Made by a program: the position numbers and the translations under genes. A stretch of 64,000 nucleotides of DNA from the NCBI GenBank assembly GCA_033239125.1, contig BSWB01000002.1:2947001-3011000 (forward strand), written 5' to 3'. Below, in pieces: positions 1 through 11,426 of this stretch. The notes under the pieces are model-generated. The model was not told where the DNA came from. It made no database searches and saw only the letters and a program-made list of their open reading frames with translations. This stretch comes from Fagopyrum homotropicum (lineage: Eukaryota > Streptophyta > Magnoliopsida > Caryophyllales > Polygonaceae). Position 1 is the first letter of the stretch. Every line of letters begins with the position of its first letter.

Positions 1-2230
1 TAAAAGAAAAAACCGAAAATGAACACAACGTTTCAATTTCAGATCGATTCTCCGATCTAAAAACCAGATCCAGAAGTCCGATCTAAAACGGAAAATACAA
101 ACATCAGCAAATCCGAGCCCACCCATAACATGTGCTAATGTAAGAATAAGATTAAACATAGATAAGCAAGATAGGGCACTTACCTTCCTACTATCATCGG
201 ATAGTGCATAAGAAAAGCAAATGCAAACAATGAGAAACAAAACTATGCAAGGAGTAAAAATACCCATGTTGGAATGAAGTAGAAAGATGAACATTGGCCA
301 TATTTATATGCAAAATTAAATCATAAACATTGCACATATATAAGTATATTGGGTAATAATTTTCATTAAATTTGGTGACCTTTCTGTCAATCTTTGTATT
401 CTATAAAACTAAGTATGAATGTAAAATGATTCATCTAATTTGATCAAATAATTATTTTATTTTTAGTATGAATTATCATTAAATTTGGTGATCCTCCTGT
501 CAATGAACATAAGTATGACAGTAGAAAATTGAATCAGGACAATTTTGTGATTCTAATACTATTTAACACTAAATTTGTTCATATAATCTATCATCTGTCT
601 CTTTTTAAATATGAAATGGAAATTGTTTTAATTAATTTGCCTAGTGTATATGGTCCAATTTTAGAGACATTCTAATTTAGTTATAAATTTGTGTTCATCT
701 TGTCTACCCATCTATCAATCAATCTAATTCTAGGACAACTTTTTTTGCATTCCATGTGTAGTAATCTCATATGCACATTTTTCTGGTTACATTAATACAC
801 ATATTTTCAAAAAAAAGGTTATATAATCCGGTTCGGCATATCCAATAATCTAAAGATCCGATCTAGAATAATCTGAAAATGATTAGTAGATTATTGATCT
901 AAATCCGAGCTGAGCCGGAGGTTATCGTATCACCGGATCAAGATCTTTGATAAATAATCAAATACCCGATCACTAAAATCGAATATATCATATTAATTTG
1001 GTCAACAATTACTCGGATTGGACGGAATATCAAGGTTGGATATCCAAATTATTTGGTAAAATAGTCTATCTTGAAGACAGCTATAAGAACTAACAATTCG
1101 GATCGAATATCCGATCCGGATAAAAAAAATTATTCACATATCCAAGTACTCTAACATCGGATAAGATCGACCTTGTATAAAACGATCATACATTCGAATT
1201 AGGTCTTATTCCACGTCCCGATAAAGCAAATGAAACCGGCCAGTATGTAGTGGTGCATGGTTGTAAGGGTGGGAAAATAAATTGATCCGGATACCCGGAT
1301 ATCCCACTACGTTTTTCACAAAAACCTTGTTCCACATCCGATCATTACTCATCCAATTTTTTGGAAAATTTTAGCGTATCGGCTAATCATTCATGAATAT
1401 CTTGATTATCCGTTTGATCCGATACATAAAACCTAAATATACTATTATGATTTTAACTGGTTTAATTCGCATAGTTATCCATTGATATCTACCCTATGAG
1501 AAGTAGGGTTAAGAGTATGTTTTGGGTATTAGTTAAATCATTTTATGATAATATTTGATTATATATATAACGCAAATATCCGTATATAACTGAATATAAC
1601 ATGTATAAAATTTATTTTAAAAAATGCAACATGTACCAATAATATGAAAAAATATATATCTATATTTCGTCAGGTAACTTTTACTTTATTTTTTTAATAT
1701 CCGACAGGTCTAAGACGCGGAAAAGATGCGCGTCGAAGTGATCCTACACACAAGACTTCGTAGTAACTTCCGAAAACCAATTGCAATAGGAGGAATAACT
1801 CTGGGACTTCACACAATATCGTATTCCACACATCTTAACAATATCATCACATTTTTCAAATCGAATTCATCAAAATGATTCAAATCTTAGATAAAATGCA
1901 CTATTACAATATAATTTATCTTTATTTGTGTTTTGCTTTGGTGGCTCTTGCCTCTTGTTATACACAAAGGGATTCCAGTTGATTTGTGTATAAGTAGATT
2001 GGAAGAAACCCAAAGAGGATCTTGCTCGGAATTTGGGGAATTCACGTGCAATCTCCTGATTATTCACTAAAGTCGCCCTGTCACAATTACGTGTAATTTT
2101 ATATATTTTATTTTATTAATTTATTATAAAATGAGATTCTCTACATTATTTAATTCACGGTAAAATCCAAACATATATAAAAATGACCATTAAAATTGAC
2201 CTATATCATAAACAAAACACTAATTAAAAT
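1..2230. other. AT-rich intergenic DNA with degenerate repeats
   Basis: No coding region is supported here; the longest open frames are short and unlike any family I know. Positions 363-391 and 477-505 are near-identical 29-bp copies of one segment. From about 820 to 1480 the sequence is crowded with GATCC, CCGGAT and GGATATCC words, typical of a decayed dispersed plant repeat that recurs at about 5757-5880 and 35890-36170. Confidence 0.5.
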
Positions 2231-2639
2231 ATTTCAACTAGTTAAAACAACACCAAATCACATTTCAAGTTTAACTTAGTGCGTGAAACTTGTCCAATAA
2301 GTCTATACATCATGTTCATGATGGATGTAAAATATTCACATAAAATGTTAGAGATAATAACTTTTCATTAGTAAACTTGAGCGATGTGTATTGTATTATG
2401 TGTTAAGCTTGGGTCTTATGCGCGTGTGCGGTCTCACGTGAACTTTGAACTTTCATAATTTCACATAGTATTAAAGAAATATGATTTCTCGAGTACTGAC
2501 TTATTGAGTTTGTCGACCTTATGACGTACATTTAATGGTGGATTCGGGACTATGATTGACTCGGTTGATACTTGACGATGTACATGTTCACAATCAGTGT
2601 CTTAAGGTTAACAAGTTTGATAAGATACAAACCAAGAGA

Positions 2640-3640
2640 TCGAACTACTTTGATAACATGTGAAAATCCGACATGTCTGATTTAACGTGCATGAATGGTT
2701 TTGTCTATGTCCGAGCACACATGGGGGTTGAGCCCGAGCTCAGCACGTAAACCCAATGAATTTTCATCCTAAAAGCAATTAATAATAAGAGGAGTAGTTC
2801 CTCAAACTTATATATAAAGCTACATGTTCGTTTAATAACGATGTGGGACAACTTTATTTCCACACATTCCCTCAAGTGCAACCGTCTTACTCAGTTGACA
2901 CTTGATGATGTGTCTTAAGGCCGGTTAGTCCAATTAGACAAGAAAATTTTAGTCCAGGTTTGAGAGCGTTGTCGTAAGGCACACAATCCCAAATTTGTTA
3001 GGACTTGAGATTGATCAGCTTTGATACCATGTGGAAATCCGGTGAGTCAAAGATCACGTGGGGGTTCGTCAGACATTCAACACACATGCGTGTTAGGCCC
3101 GAGCCCACCACATAAAGTCAATGAGGTATGTATCATCCTAAAACCAATTGAGAATAGGAGAGTAGCTCATCAATCTTATACATTAGGCTCATTATCTCTT
3201 TATTATTGATGTGAAAACATTTCATCCTCCACATGTCCCTTTAAGGGCAACGATTTGGCTCATTTGACACTTGACGACAGTCTTGAAGACTGCTTAACCC
3301 ATCAAATGTCTCAAGGTTGACAAACAAATTAAATAATCTAGGAAGTGAGATACCTAACTGCTCTAATACCATGAGAAATTTTCAACCCTAACTATAGAGG
3401 GGGGCGTATGCACCCGAATACATATGCGCGTTAAACTCTAGAACAACACTTAAGTCTAATAAGTCTCATCCTATAACCATTTGGCAAAGCATAACATGAA
3501 GGAAGGCGAAGTATGACATGAGGTTCCCTGTTTATACAAGAAAATTGTAATTTGTAACAACCTAAAAGGTACGTAATCATAACAAGAAAGGAAATAGAGA
3601 TATCCGAGGCGAGATCTAATATAATCACTCCTCTTTGAGT
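2640..3640 (-). repeat. Tandem array of three related LTR copies
   Basis: Three diverged copies of one roughly 200-bp LTR-like segment lie in the same minus-strand orientation, at about 2650-2875, 3029-3236 and 3372-3600. Each carries the conserved block that reads TTTTAGGATGA on the minus strand. The lower two junctions of the second and third copies abut primer-binding-site-like sequence: minus-strand TGGTATCAAAGC at about 3018-3029 and TGGTATTAGAGC at about 3360-3371. Purine-rich PPT-like tracts adjoin the other ends near 2876 and 3235. The layout is LTR-internal-LTR-internal-LTR, as left by recombination between retroelements. Confidence 0.6.
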
Positions 3641-3674
3641 CGAATTGTGTGTAGAACGACAATGACCTTGAATA

Positions 3675-3825
3675 GTAGATTATGGAGCGAGTGGGTTCAA
3701 GAGCCTTAGTCATCAAATCGGCCAACTGATTCACTGAACGATTAAAGCACGTGTGGATGGCCTGTGCTTGAATTTGATCACAAATCGTAAGACTATCGAT
3801 CTCGATGTATTTGATTTGTTCATGA
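3675..3825 (-). pseudogene. Ty1/copia RNase H C-terminal remnant
   Basis: On the minus strand the sequence reads through the usual end of a copia polyprotein: an HEQIKYIEID block (family: KHIEIDxHFIRD), then NQLADLMTKALEP (family: DQLADxFTKxL). The rest of the polyprotein is absent. It sits just upstream, in the minus sense, of the LTR at 3372-3600, so this LTR family probably derives from a copia element. Confidence 0.75.
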
Positions 3826-4211
3826 CCAAATCAACCAATTTGCTCATGAATCATGTCATTTACTGATAGGAGTGAATTGATGATCTTTATCGAAGATTTA
3901 CGTAAATATTTATACAAGAGAATGGTAACTATTAAAAACCAACAATGTATGAAATCATAACGAAAAAGACTTGAGATATCTTAGATTTGATCTTACTAGG
4001 TTCGGAAGCTCCCAATTTTAGATGTGAGATGTTATTATCTCAACAAAAAACGAATATTAGATCGAAATTTACTTTGTTCACGAAAAGATTAATCCAAAAA
4101 ATCATACATCAATTTAAAATTGACTTACATTGTTAAGTCTTCTAAATTCTTACAGTCTTATTCATTTTTTCTTTATATCAATAAAATTTAATAAAAAAAT
4201 ATTGAAAAATA

Positions 4212-4481
4212 TAAGCATGTCCACGGGTCGGATCCGTCGGGTCAAGGGTCCGGGAAAGGTAACCCATACCTGCCTAAAAGGCCAACCCGCCGGGTTGGTG
4301 ACCCGGCGCCAGGTCGACCCGCCAATGAGTTTGCCCAACGGATATTGGGTCAATTTATTTTTTTTTAAATTGACCATTGGCGGGTCGACACGTCGGGTCT
4401 GCGCGTAAGGATCACCTCGACCCTTACTCACACCCGTAACCCGCCGGGTCACGGGTTATCCGTGACCCGTGGACATGCTTA
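4212..4481. mobile_element. hAT-like MITE with 18-bp terminal inverted repeats
   Basis: The element begins TAAGCATGTCCACGGGTC and ends with its exact reverse complement. The interior is GC-rich and full of GGGTC/GACCC words, so it could fold into a long hairpin. The flanking 8-mers GAAAAATA and CAAAAATG agree at 6 of 8 positions, which fits an aged 8-bp hAT target duplication. It carries no transposase. Confidence 0.7.
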
Positions 4482-5000
4482 CAAAAATGAATGTAAGAAT
4501 CACTAATACTAACTAGCAAATCCTTTGACAAACGATGGCTAAATTACTATAATCCAAAAGATATTAGCAATTGATAATTAACACTAATTGGTAAGATTGT
4601 ACGTCACAAGTAGTTGCATTAGTTGTTGATAATCGGTCCAATATATCCAAAAAAAAATATTTTATCAACACAAATCATTTATAGGAAGGATAAAACGACC
4701 CTTAAGATCTATTAAGAGCCAAACAATCCCGTATCTTGAACTAATAATTTTATAATCACAAAGGGTCAAAGCATAATCACCCTAAAAAACGCCTAAAAAG
4801 ACCTGAATTTAGTATTAAATTATTAAGTCCTTGTTTGGTTGGCCCACAAAACAAAAAAAATAATCGATACCCAATAAAGAGAAGATACGGCCACAAGTGT
4901 AAGGATTCTGCAAATCTCATTTGGTCGGTTGATGTTTCGTAATTTCCTAGTTGGCTAGTTAACACAACCTGTCATAAACTTGACTTGTTCTTCAATGGTT
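4482..5000. other. Intergenic DNA upstream of the response regulator
   Basis: AT-rich sequence without a supported gene. It probably includes the promoter of the response-regulator gene that starts at 5098. Confidence 0.4.
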
Positions 5001-5016
5001 TATATATACTTATAAA
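5001..5016 (+). promoter_or_regulatory. TATA box of the response-regulator gene
   Basis: TATATATA at 5001-5008 and TATAAA at 5011-5016 lie 80 to 100 bp before the start codon at 5098. This spacing fits a short plant 5' leader. Assignment is by position and motif only. Confidence 0.5.
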
Positions 5017-5097
5017 ACACCCAAATCATCAGCATTATCCTCAACCAAACGCGTCCTTAACAATTCTCTCTTGAAACCCTTCTTTGCTTTTCCTCTA

Positions 5098-5711
5098 ATG
5101 GCTGTGGGTACCCGATTCCATGTTCTTGCGGTTGATGACAGTGTTACAGATAGGAAGCTAATCGAAAGGATTCTCAAGACCTCGTCTTTTCAAGGTAAGA
5201 ATCGTTGGAAATGATTTGATTAAGGTTGTTTGTTTGATGTTTCGAATACCCGAATGATGTTTTTCGCGGTTTTTGCAGTTACTGCAGTTGATTCTGGTAG
5301 CAAGGCTTTGGAACTTCTTGGTTTGATGTCAAGTCATGAAGATGAAGAGGGGCTTTCGGATTCGGGTTCGGATTCGGGTAGGGAATTGGCTGTGAATATG
5401 ATCATTACTGACTATTCTATGCCTGGGATGACTGGATATGATCTTCTTAGGAAAATAAAGGTAAATTTTTTGAAATTTTTGCATCATTTTCATTATGATT
5501 TTGTGGTGAAATATGTATTTATGAATCTTTGGGCCAATTCTTGCAGGAATCAGAGAATCTGAGATGTATACCAGTTGTGATAATGTCATCTGAGAATATC
5601 CCATCAAGGATCAATAGATGCTTGGAAGAAGGAGCTGAAGAATTCTTGTTAAAGCCTGTTCAATTGTCTGATGTTGACAAGATTATACCCCATTTGCTCA
5701 AGAATCAATGA
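5098..5711 (+). CDS. Type-A two-component response regulator
   Basis: Exons 5098-5194, 5279-5460 and 5547-5711 join in frame to 147 aa that are almost entirely one receiver domain. Type-A regulators accept phosphate from histidine phosphotransfer proteins and dampen cytokinin signalling in the nucleus and cytosol. Visible marks are the acidic pair in HVLAVDDS (Asp at about 13-14), the phospho-acceptor Asp in MIITDYSMPGMTGYDLL (about residue 80), the Ser in VVIMSSENIP and the invariant Lys in EFLLKPVQL. It lacks the long C-terminal DNA-binding domain of type-B regulators. The RINRCLEEGAEEF block resembles the ARR8/ARR9 group, but the C-terminal tail is shorter than in those proteins. An acidic-serine stretch (DSGSDSG) interrupts the domain around residues 58-66. 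Family is certain; the ortholog is not. Confidence 0.93.
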
Positions 5712-7690
5712 AGATCTTGGTTGCCAATTGGGCTTTTTTTTCCCTTTAATTAGGGTTACACCAAATCGGATATCCAATCTGATATGATCTGGTTTTCCGG
5801 GATTTTACTAATCGGGTATTTAACCGGATCAAGAATAGTTGAAACGGATATCCGATCGGAAAGTCGAGTCCTTCGAATGAATGTCTCTCCTTGATCCGCC
5901 AAAGTCGCGGAATGTGGAGGGTAAACCAGAGCTTTTGAAGATTGTTACCGACGAGTTAAGGAATGAGGAATTTGTATAGATGGAGTAAGAGTGATTAGAG
6001 TTAAAGAGGAGATTTTATAGTTAACCAAATGTAATTTATGGGTAATTTTATTATTAGTTCAAAACAATATGTACTATATACATTTTTGTTAATATTATGA
6101 GCTTAATTATTCTTAGTTATTTTGTTGTAGCAATTAGAAGCTTTTGACATCAATGCCCAAATTTGCATATTCACATTAAACTTTTGTAGTAAAAGAATGG
6201 TTTTTTTTTTCAAAGTGGGCATAGATCCTATCCAAAGTTTTTTTCTTTAGATTTAGTTCTATAGTTTTTTAAAATATTTTATATTGTTTATTCATCTACT
6301 TATAGGGAAAAAAAAACAAATATAATCGAGATTATTTGTCTATTTTCTCATAAAAAGACAAAAAATTTCCATGAAATAGACCTATAATTTCCAACTTCAC
6401 CCTCATAGACCTTTAGTGCAAAATGGACCCAAAAGGTTACAAGACTATCAATGACAGTTAATTTGTTAATTCGTGTGTATACGAATATACGTGCACGTTA
6501 GGTTCAAATCCAACCCATAAATCTGACGGGGTTTCATCCTAAAATCAATTGACAATAGGAAGAGTAGCCCAACAACCTTATATACTATGCTCAGAATGTC
6601 CACAACTATCGATGTAGAACTTTAGTATCTCCAACAATGTGATTAGTTAGTTTCTATAATGGATTACTAGATGAAAGAATATCAATCATTTTCATTTTTG
6701 TTCTTCTTAACAACACGTTTTCATTTCTACACTCCAGTCATATTGTCATAATGCACTAAACCGATAAACATTACGATGATCAATACTATCATCTAGTTCG
6801 CCCTATACTCTCCTCATACGCGGAACAAATATCTCTTCACCAATGAAGTCACTAACACTCCATTATCTTCTCAAATGAATCATGATGCCCGGTGTTCGAC
6901 TTCATATGCCCCTCGTCCGAGCATGTCTCATTTGTTGGTTCGTGCCTTCCGCTGCCTCACTCGCTTCGGAGGTTCCTAAAACCGGGGTCTTAAAAAAATC
7001 AAAGTAAAAATAAAATCTTAAGAAAATCAAAGTAAAAAAGTGATTGACAAAGTCAATAACCTTCACCACCTACCACTTAAACATACGATTCATGAAACTA
7101 TTACATAAGAGTCATATTCAAGAAAATGATTTAAGTAAAGAGTATAAAAAAATGTAACATATTTTATAATATGAATAATAGATACGATAGATCTTCTTCC
7201 TCTCTAAATGTCAACATCTCTTTTTATTTACGCGACAAGACGATCTTCAAATTTATATGTACAATAACATTATGAGCTTTGAGCCTTTGACTTTTCTACA
7301 ACGTCGAAAGTCAAAGAGCCAAGTGCCCATGATTGATCATTTTATATCCTTTGACGTATTTATTTGTTGTTTTTATATGTAAGCGTCAAAGTCAAGTTAT
7401 TACGGTTGATTGAGTCATACACCTACCAAATCTTTAATTGAGAACGAAATTCAACTTACCTTGAATTTGGAAGTAGGTTAGATATAGGATAGTTGCATAA
7501 TATAAAAAGACTCTTGATATTATACTTTTAAAATATTATAAGGAAATTATGAAAAATAACATAAAAATCCAATAAAATAAATATATATATTTATGTGATT
7601 TTTGAATAATCATCCTGTCCACATGCAAGTAACTTATGAAATTTATAAATTTTAATGGGGATAAAAGTTATGGAAAAGTAATAGATTATT
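5712..7690. other. Intergenic region with repeat fragments
   Basis: No gene is supported. Positions 5757-5880 hold the GGATATCCGAT-rich dispersed repeat also seen near the left end. Positions 6480-6640 hold another fragment of the LTR family of 2640-3640, recognisable by TTTCATCCTAAAATCAATTG and the neighbouring block. The remainder is AT-rich with no visible structure. Confidence 0.5.
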
Positions 7691-7726
7691 AAAATTATCG
7701 TGAGTAGGGCTGAGTAAGTTCGGTTC

Positions 7727-7845
7727 GGTTCAGGTAAACTGAACCGAACCGAATAATTTCGGATCGGTTCAGGTAAACTGAACCGAACCGAGTAATTTCG
7801 GATCGGTTCAGGTAAACTGAACCGAACCGAGTAATTTCGGTCTAG
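7727..7845. repeat. Three tandem copies of a 39-bp unit
   Basis: Copies at 7727-7765, 7766-7804 and 7805-7843 are nearly identical. Each unit contains an inverted repeat (GGTTCAGG-TA-AACTGAACC type), so each can form a small hairpin. The array continues on both sides into GGTTCGG/CCGAACC-rich sequence (about 7715-7950), a common kind of dispersed plant repeat. Confidence 0.85.
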
Positions 7846-7959
7846 ATCGAACCTGAACCGACAATTTAGGTTCAGTCATCGGTCCATATATTTTATGATT
7901 TCGGTTTTAGTCCAAAACCGAGAAAACCGATAAAAAAAACCGAAAACCGAATTTCATTT

Positions 7960-8975
7960 AATAAAAAAAAAACGCTTTGAATATAACACTACTTGATGTT
8001 TAATTGAGATTGTTATTTTTGTAGGTTTTAACTCTTTACACTAAAATTTTTATATAATTGAAAATTTCATTTTATTGTTATTTTATCGAGATTTGTTAGT
8101 TTTATTTTATCGAGATTTATAGTATATACAAGTCACTATATATAACTCGAAAAATATGGCATAACCAAGTAAACACAATAACGGATAAAGTCGGTGCGGC
8201 GTGGCGCATGGACCGAATTTTTTTAAGTACTACTCCAAGAATGATATTAACCATTATCAAACCGGATGAATCAAATACAAGATCAACAAACATTAAAATA
8301 GCATTTTATATTTTTGAAAAAAAAGGAGAGATTTCTTTTCATTCAAGTGGCGGTCCATCTGAACCGGGTTTATGCCTTTATGGGCTTAGCCACGCCAATA
8401 TTCAAAACATTGGCCTATACTAGAATCAAGCCCAAACCAATTAGAAAATCAACCATATCACTAATACAAAAAGAAATATATATTTGGGTAATCTAATTTT
8501 GCATAAAATACTGATTTTGAAAAAAAATATAAGTTAATGGGCGAGTTGTGTATTTTATCCTAAATTGGATTCCAGTAAAGAAAACACTCAATACTCCAAT
8601 AATTTAAATAAATAACACAAAATGACCCGCCAAGAATTCTTTTGGTTGTAAAACGACATAAGGGTATAGTTGTCCAATTTATGGCAATGTCACTTTTGGG
8701 GCCTCTCTTTAAATATTTTGTTCCTAAATGTTGGGCTTATGGGGCCTGAAGTGGCCCACAATATTTTAAAATTGGGCCCACTCAACCCAACTTTAACCTC
8801 ACATCATGTTGGCATTAGGTAATGATTATCTAACAAATTTTTATTGTTATTAAATCATTAATTTCCCTTTGAATTTTTTCTTAAAAAAACTTGATTTATT
8901 ATTATCATATCAAAATTCACACTATTATGACCCATAAAGAAATTCTAAAACTCAATCTATTGGACCATAAACTAA
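7960..8975. other. Intergenic, no gene seen
   Basis: AT-rich sequence with many in-frame stops and no terminal repeats that I could pair. Confidence 0.4.
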
Positions 8976-8979
8976 AAAT

Positions 8980-9822
8980 GGGTTCGTTTGGTAACTTAAG
9001 ATTACGTTGTTGACTTATTTAGATGAACAATTAAGGAGATGAATATGAAAATAAATTATACGGTGTTTGGTAAAATGAATATGATTGTAAATAAAATTAT
9101 AAAAATATGTGGTAATTTTTTTTTAATAGATGAAGTAGATGGAAAAAAAGGAAAAGAGGTAAAAATAAAAAATTTTCCTAAATAATTCTTATAATCCCTA
9201 TAATCAAAGTTTTGTAGGATTATAAAATTCTCACAATCGAATACTCTTAATCTTCATAATCTAATCCTTTAATCTCCTTAATTTAGGGCCTGTTTACTTG
9301 TAGATTAGTTTATTTTCGGGTTTATAAACTACATGAGTTTATATGAGTTTATAGTTTATTTTCAGGTTTATTTTTTGATGGGTTTATATAAATAAACTAG
9401 ATGAGGTTGTTTACTTGGAGTTTATTTTTTGGGTTTATTTTACTTCAAAAGACTCTCATGCCCCTAAAAAAAACCGAACAATAACGTTGAATACCCAGGG
9501 ATGAACAAATAATATCAAGATGGAAAACCACAAGGCCAGAATCGGGTTTTAAACAAAAATAAACTCATACAAGTAAAAATAACCTTGGTTTGAAAAGTTT
9601 ATTTTTTAGTGGTTTATAAACTCATATAAACCCCTAGAGAAATAAACCAATCCCTAAGTAAACACCTACAAAAATTAAACTTAGGGTTTATAAACTAAAT
9701 GAAACAGAAATAAGCTACAAGTAAACAGACCCTTATTTATCAAACGAGATTATGATAATTATTTATTCCTTTTAATTCACGTAATCTTAGTCCCTAAATT
9801 TATTTACTTATTAAACGTGACC
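8980..9822. mobile_element. Outer MITE-like element split by a second MITE
   Basis: The left arm starts GGGTTCGTTTGGTAACTTAA and continues into GATTACG; the right arm contains CGTAATCTTAG and ends TTAAACGTGACC, its degraded inverse. The element at 9286-9732 sits inside it, and the flanking text resumes TTTATCAAACGAGATTATGA afterwards. The outer ends are degenerate and I could not fix a target duplication. Confidence 0.45.
9286..9732. mobile_element. PIF/Harbinger-type MITE, 447 bp
   Basis: The termini GGGCCTGTTTACTTGTAG and CTACAAGTAAACAGACCC are inverted repeats matching at 17 of 18 positions. TTA flanks both sides (9283-9285 and 9733-9735), the target duplication expected for PIF/Harbinger elements. 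The interior is rich in GTTTATAAACT words and has no coding capacity. It is nested in an older element. Confidence 0.8.
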
Positions 9823-9834
9823 ATGGTATTTTTA

Positions 9835-10586
9835 TCCTCTAAGTTAGAGGGAAATGTCACATGTTCGATTATCCGAGTAGGGGTGTTCATCGATTCATGA
9901 TTGTTCCGGGTCTGTCTCGAATCAGATGAACATTTTTCTTCTAAGTTTTGTTTTGGGCCTTTTCTCATAAATTACGAGTAACCCAACCAAGATCTAGACC
10001 AAACTTGTTGCCTATATCAGAGTTATCTATCCTATAATTTTATGTTATCTAATACTTAAATTTACAATAAATAAACACGTAACTTTTTAGTAAAAGCACT
10101 AAATTTCCGATTTGTTGCACTTAGGTCACGTACAATAATGAAATATTATGTAAGATGACCTTTTAGACTCAAAGTGGACGACACGTTACTATTTTATGCC
10201 AAAGACAACCAATAAAAACACACCAGTCCAAAATTTTGTTTGTCGTGCCCAATTTGCACGCTTTTATTTTTTAACTGTAAGCTTTTTTTATTCTGAAAAA
10301 GTATAAATAAATTCTTCTATTTTTAGATTTTATATATTTTTGTTCATCAATTAATTACCGTGATTTTTACTATTAAGCTGACACAACATATGCCAATTTG
10401 TTGTATTATTGAATTCATTGATATAGAAACTATAAGTTCATGCAAATATCACAGATTTAAAAATAATAATAAATACAGTATCTATACAAATCATTATGAA
10501 ACTTTTAATCTAAAAAACATTGTATTTATTTAGTCAATATTTTTTTTATTGAAATGATATTTGTTTAGTGAGGGAGTACCGAATAC
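9835..10586. other. Intergenic, no gene seen
   Basis: AT-rich sequence. A short GGGTGTTCAT/CGGGTC stretch near 9880-9960 resembles a decayed hAT-type terminus, but no partner end is visible. Confidence 0.35.
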
Positions 10587-10594
10587 ATCACTCG

Positions 10595-10835
10595 TAGGGG
10601 AGCCGAACTTTAGCATGTTTAAGCTCGACTCGTTTATAAACGAGTCGAACCCGAGCCGAGCTTTTAACGAGCCGAACCCGAGTAGCTCGTATAAAATAAT
10701 GCCCATATAGTGTTATTTTAGCCGAACGAGCCGATCATTAACATGCTAAGCTCGTCTCGTTTATAAACGAGGCGAGCCCGGATCGAACTTTTAACGAGCC
10801 GAACGAGCCCGAGAAGCTTGTCTAATGTATCTCTA
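10595..10835. mobile_element. hAT-like MITE of the AACGAGCCGA repeat type
   Basis: Flanking 8-mers ATCACTCG and ATCACTAG match at 7 of 8 positions. The ends TAGGGGAG and TATCTCTA are weak inverted repeats of hAT character. Inside are two palindromic CTCGTTTATAAACGAG-type segments and repeated GAGCCGAAC words. The 20311-20720 insertion shares these motifs. Confidence 0.5.
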
Positions 10836-10989
10836 ATCACTAGTTCACTCTCATTCAATGCGGTGGCGGCCAGTAATTGGTTGACAATAGTCAAACTGTC
10901 ACCTCGGAGAATTTACCTCATCTACAGAGACAGTAAATTTTGTAAAAGGGTAAAAAGAAAGCCGGAAATTGTGGGGTCCAGCTAGGAGG

Positions 10990-11426
10990 CGTAACTAACG
11001 AGAATCAACCACTCTCACATCTCACTCTCAAAAATTTTACTTCAGCTTTATCTCCTTCAACCCATTTTATTCCTTTCCCTTTTTACTATTCCCTTCTCTC
11101 TCCTCTCTCTCAAATCTAGTGAGAGAAACACACTACTGTTGGGAATTGCAATCCCAAAACCCTAAAATTCTCGATTTCCTTCCCTTGTTTTATCTCTATT
11201 CGAATCCAATCTCTATCTTACACATTCTTCGTGCTTCGATCCAACCTTCCGATTCCTCGCGCCTCGGTTTTTTGCTTCGTTTTTTCAAGTTTCGGCAGCT
11301 ACTGAGGTGTCGGTGGTTGTGCATCTTAGCTCCGATTGTTGGGAGTGTGGAATGCGATTTGCGAGGTGGTGGTAATGAGAGGTGGCGGTGCGTTGATGTT
11401 GCGGTGAATGACTGTTTGTTCGTCGC
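10990..11426 (+). promoter_or_regulatory. Promoter and 5' leader of the PRAF-like gene
   Basis: A pyrimidine-rich CTCTCTCCTCTCTCTC tract near 11095-11115 precedes the leader. The leader has short upstream ORFs at 11352-11375, 11375-11407 and 11408-11452; the last overlaps the main start at 11427 in another frame. The transcription start cannot be placed from sequence alone. Confidence 0.45.

Noticed and set aside
4130..4452. Open frames on both strands at 4.1-4.45 kb
   Set aside because: They fall inside the GC-rich hAT-like MITE. The GGGTC repeats keep frames open without coding.
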